DNA of 64,000 bases from JAWAAW01 sp964353335 (GTDB taxonomy: Archaea; Nanobdellota; Nanobdellia; Woesearchaeales; ARS49), in the NCBI GenBank assembly GCA_964353335.1, contig CAYGVI010000005.1, positions 1-64,000 of the forward strand, read 5' to 3'. The position numbers were made by a program, and so were the translations under genes. This document shows, piece by piece, positions 40,865-48,383 of the stretch (the first letter of the stretch is position 1; the number at the start of each line of letters is the position of its first letter). Under the pieces are notes generated by a model that did not search any database, was not told where the DNA came from, and saw only the letters and a program-made list of their open reading frames with translations.

Positions 40865-42310
40865 ATGAAGCTCAAGACATTTTTAATGTTATCATTAATC
40901 TGCATTATATTTTTACCTATCGTTATTGCTATTGAAAAAGGAGGAGAAAGTGTTGAACAAACAACAAAACCATCCCCTGCCGAACAGTTCAAGGAAAAAT
41001 ATCCAAACGTTCCTGCCCAGCAGGTCAGTACATTCACTGATAATGGCGATGGGACTGTTACTGTGAATTTTGGGGAGATTACTTCTGATGGTGCAACGTA
41101 CAAAAACGGAGTCGGTGTGAAAATGGACGCAAATGGCAAACTCATCCATGCAGACAAAATAACACTACCGAGCGGGGCAACAGTGGAAAATGCAGACATG
41201 TTAAGTTCAAGTGGAAAAGATAATTATCAAGCAGGCCATGTTGGCGAACTGCGCGAGGGACCGATAATCCTGAGCAATGCACAAAACGTCCAATGGAACA
41301 ACGGCGTAATGACCGCGAGCTCTGCTGATTCTATGGACTACAAGGGAAGCACTTCAAATGATGTGATTATGCTTGTTGCTGATAACAAGCAGTTTAGCGT
41401 TGAAAAGGCAAGCGCTGTGCAGGCTGGGTGTTTTCTTGTGGAGGATGTTAATGATGCGCAGTTCAATGTTGGAAGAATAATGACAATGACCACGAGCGGA
41501 AGCGGAAAAGTTGTTTATGACCAGGGGCAGAAGGTTGATTACACTGCAAAAGACCTGAACAGCTCGATTGTTGGAAGCATAACTGCGTGCAGAAGACCGA
41601 CTTACCAAGTAAAAGCAATGGAATTGAACACGAAAACAGGCAATTTAACAGAACTTGTCAATGGCTCAGGGGAAATACAATTGGACGGCAGGTACGGGGT
41701 TGTCTGCATGAACCTCACCCCTGTAAGCACTTATGACATTGACACAGGCAGGTTTGAATACAGCTTTGGTTTCATAATAAAGGAATACGCTTACAAATTA
41801 TGCGTACAAAAAGCAGTCTCACAGCAACTGGTTTCTGACTGCCCGTTATGCGGCTTGGTTGATTTGGCAAACCAGAAATTATTGCTCAATGGCATGATAG
41901 AATACACAAGGTATGTTTATGACAGCGCATTGATTGACGCAAACAAGCGCACTGCCTTCAAGTCAATGGGTTTTGGAAAGAACACAATTGATTTGGCAAC
42001 AGGGGAAGTGATGATTGAAACAGACGCTCCTGAAATTTACACAGTGCCGGGCAATTATTTGGAACTGCGCGAAATAAAAGAGGCAGCAGGAACTCACAGG
42101 TTTTTGGGAATAAATGAAAAGCTTGGCAGGGTTTCAAAAAACTGGGGCGTGAAATACACTGCGTCTTATTCAGACTCCACAACCACAATCACTGACAACC
42201 TGCTGGATTACAAGAGGGGGCTGTGCCATGTAACTGTTCTGCCTCCTGACAGCAGCCAGATAGCATCAATAATGTCGTCATTAAACGAGCAAAAGGCAAG
42301 ATTCCCATGA
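40865..42310 (+). CDS. Secreted protein of unknown function
   Basis: 481 residues. N-terminal signal peptide (about 4-23, LMLSLICIIFLPIVIA). The mature part has beta-rich repeats (DGDGTVTVNFGEITSDG...; GVMTASSADSMDYKGS) that resemble right-handed beta-helix or filamentous surface folds, then a Cys-containing region (LCVQKAVSQQLVSDCPLCGL near 320). GAGGGAGAA precedes the ATG; ACATTTATAAC (40818-40828) is the TATA box. The stop overlaps the next start (ATGA). Confidence 0.65.
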   Translation: MKLKTFLMLSLICIIFLPIVIAIEKGGESVEQTTKPSPAEQFKEKYPNVPAQQVSTFTDNGDGTVTVNFGEITSDGATYKNGVGVKMDANGKLIHADKITLPSGATVENADMLSSSGKDNYQAGHVGELREGPIILSNAQNVQWNNGVMTASSADSMDYKGSTSNDVIMLVADNKQFSVEKASAVQAGCFLVEDVNDAQFNVGRIMTMTTSGSGKVVYDQGQKVDYTAKDLNSSIVGSITACRRPTYQVKAMELNTKTGNLTELVNGSGEIQLDGRYGVVCMNLTPVSTYDIDTGRFEYSFGFIIKEYAYKLCVQKAVSQQLVSDCPLCGLVDLANQKLLLNGMIEYTRYVYDSALIDANKRTAFKSMGFGKNTIDLATGEVMIETDAPEIYTVPGNYLELREIKEAAGTHRFLGINEKLGRVSKNWGVKYTASYSDSTTTITDNLLDYKRGLCHVTVLPPDSSQIASIMSSLNEQKARFP

Positions 42311-43074
42311 GTGAAACGAATGGTGTCCGCAGAGGAGCGAAGCGAGTCGGCGGCATGATGAAAGCGCAGGTAACACTTTTCATAATGCTTGGAATGGTTC
42401 TTCTTGTACTGTCAGCAATTGTTTTTTACATTGTTGACCTCACCAGCCAGAAAGTGTTTGTGCACCCTATCGAGCCCTCAAGCGCAGAACAGCTTGTTGA
42501 GCAATGCCTTGGCCTGTTAGCAGACGATGCGCTGTTGGTAATAGGAAAGCACGGCGGCTATGCAGAGCTTGGCGTTAATTACTTTGAGCCGTTAAAAACA
42601 TCTTATCTTTATGACGCAGGGGTTAACAATGCCCCTGACTCAGCAACAGTTGAACAGCAGTTGTCAGAATACATTGACGCGCACATAATGAACTGCCTTG
42701 GGAATTTTGAACTGCTGAGAGACAAGGGCATTGAAGTAATTGAGAAGGCGCAGCCGAGGACGACAACAATAATCGCAGGAAATAGCGTCAGGTTCACAAT
42801 AGACTACAAAATTGAGGAAAAGAAAGGCGACATGATAACAACGCCTGAATTCCTGCCAACAATGAAAGCAGTCAGGCTGGCAGAAATCCTCCAGCTGGCA
42901 AATGACATCGTGGCATCAGAGCAGAAGAACAACAACCTGTTTGACCTGGATGTTGAGTGCAGCCTTGAAGTCACGCACTTCCCTGTTGAAAAAACATTAG
43001 TGACTGTTATTACGGATACTAATTTCTTAATCCAGGATTCCCCTTACCGCTTTGTCTTCGCGCACAAGAGGTAA
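42307..43074 (+). CDS. Membrane-anchored protein, 255 residues
   Basis: One N-terminal transmembrane helix (MKAQVTLFIMLGMVLLVLSA, about 18-40) of the K-x-Q-x-T-L-F type common in archaeal pilin-like and DPANN surface proteins, then a soluble extracytoplasmic domain with a conserved-looking LVEQCLGLLADDALLVIGKH. ATG 42307 overlaps the preceding stop; ATG 42355 is an alternative that removes RRGAKRVGG, encoded by a GAGCGAAGCGAG repeat word. The C-terminus FVFAHKR and stop recur downstream at 44231 and 44707. Confidence 0.65.
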   Translation: MSETNGVRRGAKRVGGMMKAQVTLFIMLGMVLLVLSAIVFYIVDLTSQKVFVHPIEPSSAEQLVEQCLGLLADDALLVIGKHGGYAELGVNYFEPLKTSYLYDAGVNNAPDSATVEQQLSEYIDAHIMNCLGNFELLRDKGIEVIEKAQPRTTTIIAGNSVRFTIDYKIEEKKGDMITTPEFLPTMKAVRLAEILQLANDIVASEQKNNNLFDLDVECSLEVTHFPVEKTLVTVITDTNFLIQDSPYRFVFAHKR

Positions 43075-43094
43075 CTACCAACCAGTAGTTAAAA
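43049..43094 (+). repeat. Repeat copy 1: 3' end of the membrane gene plus operator
   Basis: 46 nt that match 44701-44746 at 43 positions. It encodes FVFAHKR-stop and then the AACTAC...GTAGTT palindrome. Its first 24 nt also recur at 44231-44254 with synonymous changes. Confidence 0.65.
43073..43090. promoter_or_regulatory. Operator-like inverted repeat before the 253-residue gene
   Basis: AACTACCAACCAGTAGTT: 6-bp arms, 6-bp spacer, placed about 11 bp upstream of the TATA box GGTTTAAAAG (43101-43110). The same element at the same spacing occurs at 44725-44742 and, with a weaker left arm, at 63467-63484. Confidence 0.6.
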
Positions 43095-43132
43095 AACAAA
43101 AGGTTTAAAAGCATTCTCCGCTTGAGAAATAT

Positions 43133-43894
43133 ATGCAAAATGATTTTGGCGCAGAAGAAATAAAGGAGATTTCCAAACGAACCATGCAGCTGATTATCTG
43201 TCAGTATTTAACTGGAATAAATTTCATACGCTCCGAAATTGAATTGCCTAAAACCGCAGTAATAATCCATTACCTGCATGACTCTGAAAAGCAAATAGAT
43301 TTTGTTCTTGATGAATTGAAAAAATTCGGCTCATACGAATCAATGATTCTTCCAAGGCATGCACAGTACTATTTCCACCCGAAATACACAAAGAAACCGC
43401 GGTTTATTGAGGAGTACCAAAATGCACAATTTGTGGATGCAGAATTAAATAAAGTCACAATAGAAGAAGTTGTAAAAAATCCAGAGAATAAAGTGGTGGT
43501 AAATGATGAGATTGATTTGGTAATCCCTTTGCAGTCAGGAGATATCGCCCCGCTCGTAACCCACATTCAAAAAGCAGACCTTGAAGGACCTAAGCATTTT
43601 GTGCACCCTGCAATTATTGTCAGAGGTGATGCTAATTTTCCCGCCGCACCCGGATTCGTGAAAAAAGATTACGCATCGTTGCGCAGAAACCGTGCTGAGT
43701 TTTACTCTATAGTATCCGGAGAAATCAGGAAAGAACGGCTTATGAAGCGCTTAGAAGCAATTTGCAGAGAACTCAAAGGCAGCGCGCAGGCGCAGCTTAC
43801 ACAGGACTCAGTCCTTTGGTTTTCCGGACAAATAAATCCTGAATTGGATTTATATATTAATGAGACTCTGCATGAACAGGATCTGCCAGAATAG
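43133..43894 (+). CDS. Hypothetical protein, 253 residues
   Basis: Begins MQNDFGAEEIKEISKRTMQL. No recognised domain; alpha/beta with QLIICQYLTGINFIRSEIEL, then VIHYLHDSEKQIDF and a late HPAIIVRGDANFPAAPGF. No signal peptide. Leaderless start: GGTTTAAAAG centre is 27 nt upstream. It lies behind the AACTAC/GTAGTT operator. Its last 38 nt overlap the convergent next gene. Confidence 0.6.
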   Translation: MQNDFGAEEIKEISKRTMQLIICQYLTGINFIRSEIELPKTAVIIHYLHDSEKQIDFVLDELKKFGSYESMILPRHAQYYFHPKYTKKPRFIEEYQNAQFVDAELNKVTIEEVVKNPENKVVVNDEIDLVIPLQSGDIAPLVTHIQKADLEGPKHFVHPAIIVRGDANFPAAPGFVKKDYASLRRNRAEFYSIVSGEIRKERLMKRLEAICRELKGSAQAQLTQDSVLWFSGQINPELDLYINETLHEQDLPE

Positions 43895-44177
43895 AATCAA
43901 GCTCTGATACCGCATAAACACCAGTCAGCGTAGGATGTTTCCCTCCATTTCCCTCTTTCAAAAGTCTTAACAGTTCCTCACCTGTTTTGGCAGTATGCAC
44001 GTGATACTTGTATACAATACTCCCCCACGCATAACGCCATTCACTGATATACTTTGCATCAGGAAAATTAGCCAGCGCGCGAATTACGTCGCTCTTATGT
44101 TCGGGCACCATCACCGGAAAACCGTTGATTTGTGGGTCCTGTAATGCCTGAAGCATTTTTTCAAGATACGGTTGCAT
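43857..44177 (-). CDS. Hypothetical protein, 106 residues
   Basis: MQPYLEKMLQALQDPQINGF then VMVPEHKSDVIRALANFPDA. Not recognised; a compact helical/beta protein with SEWRYAWGSIVYKYHVHTAK in the centre. TTTAAATAGTTAGAA (44192-44206, minus strand) is its promoter and nearly the same sequence precedes the 41-residue Cys-rich gene (27271-27285). Convergent 38-nt overlap with the 253-residue gene. Confidence 0.55.
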   Translation of the reverse strand: MQPYLEKMLQALQDPQINGFPVMVPEHKSDVIRALANFPDAKYISEWRYAWGSIVYKYHVHTAKTGEELLRLLKEGNGGKHPTLTGVYAVSELDSILADPVHAESH

Positions 44178-44230
44178 ACCCCTGCTAATGTGTTCTAACT
44201 ATTTAAAATTGCTGGAAACTAGACTGTCTG

Positions 44231-44254
44231 TTTGTTTTCGCGCACAAAAGATAA
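44231..44254 (+). repeat. Repeat copy 2: FVFAHKR-stop remnant
   Basis: TTTGTTTTCGCGCACAAAAG plus ATAA encodes FVFAHKR-stop like copies 1 and 3 but with synonymous codons (AAA AGA TAA for AAG AGG TAA). The operator is missing here; the TATA box CTTATATAC follows. Confidence 0.55.
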
Positions 44255-44296
44255 GCGAAAAGCTTATATACCTAAACGCATTACATTTGTAGTACA

Positions 44297-44524
44297 ATGG
44301 CAATGGAACTAGTCCAGGTGAGGCTTCCGAAAAAGCTGATTGACGCTATTGAGGGTTATGTTGACGGTGAATTCTACGCGAGCAGGTCAGATATAATCAG
44401 GGACGCCTTGAGGAAGTTTATGCTTGATAAGGTAATCGGCTCAATACCCAACACAGGAGATTCTGTGGAAGAAGTCAGGAAAATAAGAAGAGAGTTATCA
44501 AAAAAAGAACGCAACCTCAAGTGA
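44297..44524 (+). CDS. Ribbon-helix-helix (CopG/ParD-like) regulator
   Basis: 75 residues. ELVQVRLPKKLIDAIEGYVD then FYASRSDIIRDALRKFM is the RHH pattern: a strand for DNA contact (VQVRLP) and two helices with the conserved turn. Such proteins repress their own operons and often serve as antitoxins. GAAAAGCTTATATACC (44257-44272) is the promoter. The stop overlaps a possible small partner frame by GTGA. It could regulate the palindromes nearby. Confidence 0.82.
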   Translation: MAMELVQVRLPKKLIDAIEGYVDGEFYASRSDIIRDALRKFMLDKVIGSIPNTGDSVEEVRKIRRELSKKERNLK

Positions 44525-44685
44525 ATGAGCCGTTTGTAAATTCTTCAGGTTTTCCCGCAGTTACCCCGTTATCACGCGCGGCCTGGATGAGCCATGCATC
44601 AGGCAGTATAAGGCAGCTGAAATATAAATACGCCAGTAAGAGTTTCCGGGTTAATCGGAAGGTTTTCGAACCGGAAATGTTTTGA
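44521..44685 (+). CDS. Possible 54-residue protein after the RHH gene
   Basis: GTG overlaps the RHH stop (GTGA). The frame encodes MNEPFVNSSGFPAVTPLSRA, then WMSHASGSIRQLKYKYASKS and a basic end (FRVNRKVFEPEMF). It could be the partner of the RHH protein, but it resembles no known toxin and may be a fortuitous open frame. Confidence 0.3.
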   Translation: MNEPFVNSSGFPAVTPLSRAAWMSHASGSIRQLKYKYASKSFRVNRKVFEPEMF

Positions 44686-44700
44686 AAAATTAACTCTGCA

Positions 44701-44746
44701 GCTTTGTTTTCGCGCACAAGAGGTAACTACCAATAAGTAGTTAAAA
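44701..44746 (+). repeat. Repeat copy 3: FVFAHKR-stop remnant plus operator
   Basis: 43 of 46 positions match 43049-43094, including the stop codon and the AACTAC...GTAGTT palindrome (44725-44742). It is placed immediately before the promoter of the 513-residue gene. With copy 1 it brackets the 1.6-kb block of the 253-residue, 106-residue and RHH genes. Confidence 0.65.
44725..44742. promoter_or_regulatory. Operator-like inverted repeat before the 513-residue gene
   Basis: AACTACCAATAAGTAGTT, 6-bp arms, about 10 bp upstream of AGCTTTAAAAAG (44752-44763). Same element as at 43073 and 63467. Confidence 0.6.
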
Positions 44747-44787
44747 TCATAAGCTTTAAAAAGACGTTCTGAGTATCTTAACGTGAT

Positions 44788-46329
44788 ATGGCGCGCATCT
44801 ACTCAGCTGTTTTCCCGGTCAACAGCAGAAAGACTCTTGATGACCTTACAGGAGTTGTTGCTGAATGGATTGCATCAAGCCCGTACAGGAAAATCAACAG
44901 GGCTGAAATTTCTGGAATTGCGCAGGACGGGTTTATGTTCGAAAAGGGCCATGTTACAATTCACACCGTCCGCTACGAAGGCCGCCACTATGAAAAACAG
45001 CATGACCTTGGCGTGCAGAAAAGCATTGGCATCCGCCTGGTGGAGCAGAAGCAGGGGGCTGTGCGCACCTCAGAGGTTGTCGGACACATTGCAAATGACA
45101 AGTTCAATGTCGTGTTCACCAATGATTATGAGGCAACAAGGACAGGAGAAAAATACGGAAAAATACTGAAGCCAAGGATAGTCAATGACATTATCCGCGC
45201 GCTTGGCGGCGGCTATGACGGCCTTGACCTCGAAGTCAAGACAACGCCGCACTGGATTATGGATGATGACCTTCCTTTTGTCGCAGACATTATCAGGAAC
45301 AAGTCTGAAAACACGCTTCCTGTGGTTTATGTCAGCAGGTACAGGCAGGATATAACGCCTGTCAACCCAAATGACCTTGCTTTCCTGCTTGGCGGAATTG
45401 CCCACGTTATTGTGGAGCCTTCGCCGTCAATTCCTTTCACTTTCAATCTGAAGGACGCGACAAAGGGCATCAATGCGTACAATGGCGCAGTGGGCATTTA
45501 CTGGCCCAATGGAGTCCGCCATCATTTGCTGCCGAAAACAACGACCGCACCGGAAACAGGCTCATTGGCGCCAGAAACCGGCTCGTTGACACCCGGAACC
45601 AGCGCAATGGTAGATGAGATTCATGAAATTATCAGGGAAAGCGCGCTGTACACAGTGGTTCCTGACTGCAGCACTTTCAACGGCATAAAGGGATTGCAGA
45701 CTGCAAAGCGCTTTGAGGATTTGAAAAAATCCCACGCAGCAAAGATTGTGGAAATCGAGCAGTCAAAAAAAACCGGTGCGGATATAACCACGCTTGAGGA
45801 CCAGGTTAAAGAGCTTAATGCACTGCTCCAACTTGCATCAGATGAAACTGGAAACAGAGACACCCAGATTGAGGATCTTAAGCGGCAAAATTATGGAATG
45901 GGGCAGCAGCTTGCCAGATTCCAAAAGAAAGCAGGCACAGGCGGAGAAATGCTCACTGTGCCTCCGGACATGAATGAGTTTTATTCAGGAGAACTGCGCG
46001 ACATGGTCATTGCGGCTCTTGACAACTACTTCACAAACAACCTCACTGACACAAGAAGGGCTGACATGATACGCGCAATCCGCGAAGCAAACCAGCCAAG
46101 CAACACAGGAGAGGAGATTCTCGAACAGATTCAGAAGATTTTCAAGAGCACAAAGCCTGTTGACAAGGTCATGAGCCAGCTCAGGACTCTTGGTTTTATT
46201 GTTGATCAGACAGGGGAAGTGCGCGTGACAATTCCAGGAAGCGGAAGGCAGGTTCACATTTCAGGCACTCCGGGCGACCTCCACTCAAGGGAAATTGAGC
46301 TTAGAAGGATCTTTAAGAAACTGCTATAA
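44788..46329 (+). CDS. Large hypothetical protein, 513 residues
   Basis: Not recognised with certainty. The centre has PVVYVSRYRQDITPVNPNDL and LLGGIAHVIVEPS, then NAYNGAVGIYWPNG, which reads like a conserved core. A short linker is a micro-duplication (APETGSLAPETGS). A coiled coil (about 325-385) and a C-terminal domain (about 400-513, with RRADMIRAIREANQPSNTGE) follow. No signal peptide or nucleotide-binding motif. It sits behind an RHH regulator and an operator-like palindrome in an accessory stretch, so an inducible or defence-related role is possible but unproven. Confidence 0.65.
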   Translation: MARIYSAVFPVNSRKTLDDLTGVVAEWIASSPYRKINRAEISGIAQDGFMFEKGHVTIHTVRYEGRHYEKQHDLGVQKSIGIRLVEQKQGAVRTSEVVGHIANDKFNVVFTNDYEATRTGEKYGKILKPRIVNDIIRALGGGYDGLDLEVKTTPHWIMDDDLPFVADIIRNKSENTLPVVYVSRYRQDITPVNPNDLAFLLGGIAHVIVEPSPSIPFTFNLKDATKGINAYNGAVGIYWPNGVRHHLLPKTTTAPETGSLAPETGSLTPGTSAMVDEIHEIIRESALYTVVPDCSTFNGIKGLQTAKRFEDLKKSHAAKIVEIEQSKKTGADITTLEDQVKELNALLQLASDETGNRDTQIEDLKRQNYGMGQQLARFQKKAGTGGEMLTVPPDMNEFYSGELRDMVIAALDNYFTNNLTDTRRADMIRAIREANQPSNTGEEILEQIQKIFKSTKPVDKVMSQLRTLGFIVDQTGEVRVTIPGSGRQVHISGTPGDLHSREIELRRIFKKLL

Positions 46330-46365
46330 GCACAGGAGTCTGCGATTTAACCCCTTAAAAAGCGT

Positions 46366-46380
46366 AACCTTTATAAATAG
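46366..46380 (+). promoter_or_regulatory. Promoter upstream of tRNA-Lys and the RNA polymerase operon
   Basis: AACCTTTATAAATAG contains a near-consensus TATA box. No comparable box lies in the 25 nt between the tRNA and rpoH. It predicts a leader of about 120 nt before the tRNA with no convincing gene in it (a T-run at 46426-46432 may pause or end some transcripts). Confidence 0.5.
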
Positions 46381-46518
46381 CCCTCGGAAAATTCGATATA
46401 ATTGCGAATAGAGTGAGGAGACACATTTTTTTGCATGGAGCAGCACTCATTTCCCAGCATTTCAGCAATACCTGCCTGTTTTACATCTAGTTTCACAATC
46501 ATATTCAGTCAAACTTAT

Positions 46519-46628
46519 GGGCCCGTAGCTCAGCCTGGTCAGTTTGCCGCTGTAAAAAGCGACTACTGAGGCACTAGAGCAGCTGGCTTTTAACCAGCTG
46601 GTCGCGCGTTCAAATCGCGTCGGGCCCG
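46519..46628 (+). tRNA. tRNA-Lys (TTT) with a D-loop insertion
   Basis: Acceptor GGGCCCG/CGGGCCC with G73, D-stem GCTC/GAGC, anticodon stem GCTGG/CCAGC with loop CTTTTAA (anticodon TTT), T-stem GCGCG/CGCGT with loop TTCAAAT. The D-loop is interrupted after GGT by 35 nt (46540-46574), which contain TCAGT...ACTGA and CCGCT...AGCG helices. Removing it leaves a normal 75-nt tRNA. Introns outside position 37/38 are a minority in archaea. The tRNA ends 25 nt before rpoH. Confidence 0.88.
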
Positions 46629-46653
46629 CTTACACTGAGAGGCCTCGCACAAA

Positions 46654-46896
46654 ATGGGAAAAGAATTTGACGTGAGCAAACACGTACTGGTTCCGAAACA
46701 CGTGAAACTCAGCGAGAAAGAAAAGAAAGACCTCTTTGACAGGTATGTTGCAGACCTTCGCGACCTTCCAAGGGTATACAAGGATGACCCTGCGATACAG
46801 GGGCTTGACGCAAAGGAAGGCGACATTATCAAAATCGCAAGGAAATCGCCGACAGCAGGCGAGGCAGTGTTCTACAGAAGGGTGGTGAGCAGATAA
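46654..46896 (+). CDS. rpoH: DNA-directed RNA polymerase subunit H (Rpb5-like)
   Basis: 80 residues, the archaeal form of the Rpb5 C-terminal domain: HVLVPKHVKLSEKEKKDLFD then GLDAKEGDIIKIARKSPTAG and VFYRRVV. It helps position downstream DNA in RNA polymerase. First protein gene of the operon; its TAA shares a base with the rpoB'' ATG. Confidence 0.95.
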   Translation: MGKEFDVSKHVLVPKHVKLSEKEKKDLFDRYVADLRDLPRVYKDDPAIQGLDAKEGDIIKIARKSPTAGEAVFYRRVVSR

Positions 46897-48383
46897 TGCC
46901 AAGCATAGCCAAGACGCTCATCGCAAAGCATTTCGCTGACAATTCTTTGGTGAACAGCAACATTGAGAGCTTTAACTTCTTTGTCGAGCACGAACTGCAG
47001 AGGATAGTCAACGAGAACAAGGACATTGAGCCCACAATCATTCCGCCAAATGTTGAGTCATTCAAGATACGCCTTGACAAGATTGAGGTCAAGGTGCCAA
47101 CGATAACAGAGGCAGACGGCTCAGTCAGGGAGCTTCTCCCTGTCGAGGCAAGGCTGAGGAAGCTCAGCTACGCAGCGCCTGTATTCATCGAGGTCTCTTC
47201 GCACATCAATGATGTCCAGAGGGAGACTTTCACAACACAGATTGGCTCGCTTCCGATAATGCTCAAGAGCAAGAAGTGCCACCTTAGCAAGATGTCAAGG
47301 GAGGAGCTCATCAAGAATGGCGAAGACCCTGACGACCCAGGAGGCTACTTCATAATCAACGGTACAGAGCGTGTCCTTGTCAACATCGAGGACCTTGCAA
47401 GCAACAGGTTTATCGTGGAGGAAAGCTCAGGCGTAACAAACTTCACAGGCAAGCTCTTCTCGGAAAACGGCCCGTTCAAGATTCCGCACACGATTGAGCG
47501 CCTCAAGGACGGATTGTTCTACCTTTCGTTCACCCGCGTCAAGCGCGTCCCTATTATAATAGTCGTCAAGGCCCTCGGGCTGCTGAAGGATGAGGAAATA
47601 ATGCAGTCCATCTCAAAGGACAAGCAGTATGACGAAGTGCTCATCAACCTTTTCGAGTTTGTCAACGTGAAGAACAGCGAGGACGCGATTGACTACATCG
47701 CAAAGAAGATAGGCATCACGCAGGCAAAGGAAATCCGCCTGGAAAGGATGAACGAAATAATTGACAAGTATCTGCTTCCGCACGTCGGGACTCTCAAGGA
47801 GGACAGGATTTTCAAGGCATACAACATCTGCAAGATGCTGCGCAAGTACATTGCGGGCGCAAACGGCGAAGTGCCATTGGACGACAAGGACCACTACATG
47901 AACAAGCGCATCAAGATGTCAGGCGACTTGCTTGGTGACCTGTTCCGCATGAACCTCAAGGTGCTTATCGGCGACATTCTCTACAACTTCCAGCGCATCG
48001 TTAAGCGCGGCAAGTTCCCAAGCATCAGGGTGATTATCCGCGACAAGCTTCTCACAAGCAGGATTTACAGCTCAATGGCGACAGGAAACTGGGTCGGCGG
48101 AAGAAAAGGAGTTTCGCAGAGAATCCAGCGCCTTAACCACCTGAACACAATCTCACACTTGCAGCGTGTTGTCTCGCCCTTGTCAAGCTCGCAGGAGAAC
48201 TTCGAGGCACGCGAGCTTCACGCAACACACCTTGGCAGGCTCTGCCCGGCAGAAACGCCTGAAGGAACAAACATCGGACTCAGAAAGAACCTTGCCCTTT
48301 TCGCGCAGGTCTCAAAGGAAACTGACGAGCAGGAAGTATTGAAACAGCTCAAGGGAATGGGCATGAGGAGCGTGCGACCGTGA
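46896..48383 (+). CDS. rpoB2: RNA polymerase subunit B'' (N-terminal half of Rpb2)
   Basis: 495 residues covering protrusion, lobe and part of the fork of the second-largest subunit: CHLSKMSREELIKNGEDPDD near 130, GGYFIINGTERVLVNIEDLA, FYLSFTRVKRVPIIIVVKAL, and near the end the fork LHATHLGRLCPAETPEGTNI. The split from B' after the fork is as in methanogens, halophiles and some DPANN. The 3' end overlaps rpoB1 by GTGA. Confidence 0.96.
   Translation: MPSIAKTLIAKHFADNSLVNSNIESFNFFVEHELQRIVNENKDIEPTIIPPNVESFKIRLDKIEVKVPTITEADGSVRELLPVEARLRKLSYAAPVFIEVSSHINDVQRETFTTQIGSLPIMLKSKKCHLSKMSREELIKNGEDPDDPGGYFIINGTERVLVNIEDLASNRFIVEESSGVTNFTGKLFSENGPFKIPHTIERLKDGLFYLSFTRVKRVPIIIVVKALGLLKDEEIMQSISKDKQYDEVLINLFEFVNVKNSEDAIDYIAKKIGITQAKEIRLERMNEIIDKYLLPHVGTLKEDRIFKAYNICKMLRKYIAGANGEVPLDDKDHYMNKRIKMSGDLLGDLFRMNLKVLIGDILYNFQRIVKRGKFPSIRVIIRDKLLTSRIYSSMATGNWVGGRKGVSQRIQRLNHLNTISHLQRVVSPLSSSQENFEARELHATHLGRLCPAETPEGTNIGLRKNLALFAQVSKETDEQEVLKQLKGMGMRSVRP

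Noticed and set aside
46435..46566. Open frame from ATG 46435 through tRNA-Lys
   Set aside because: It crosses the tRNA, has no good ribosome site and no protein-like composition.
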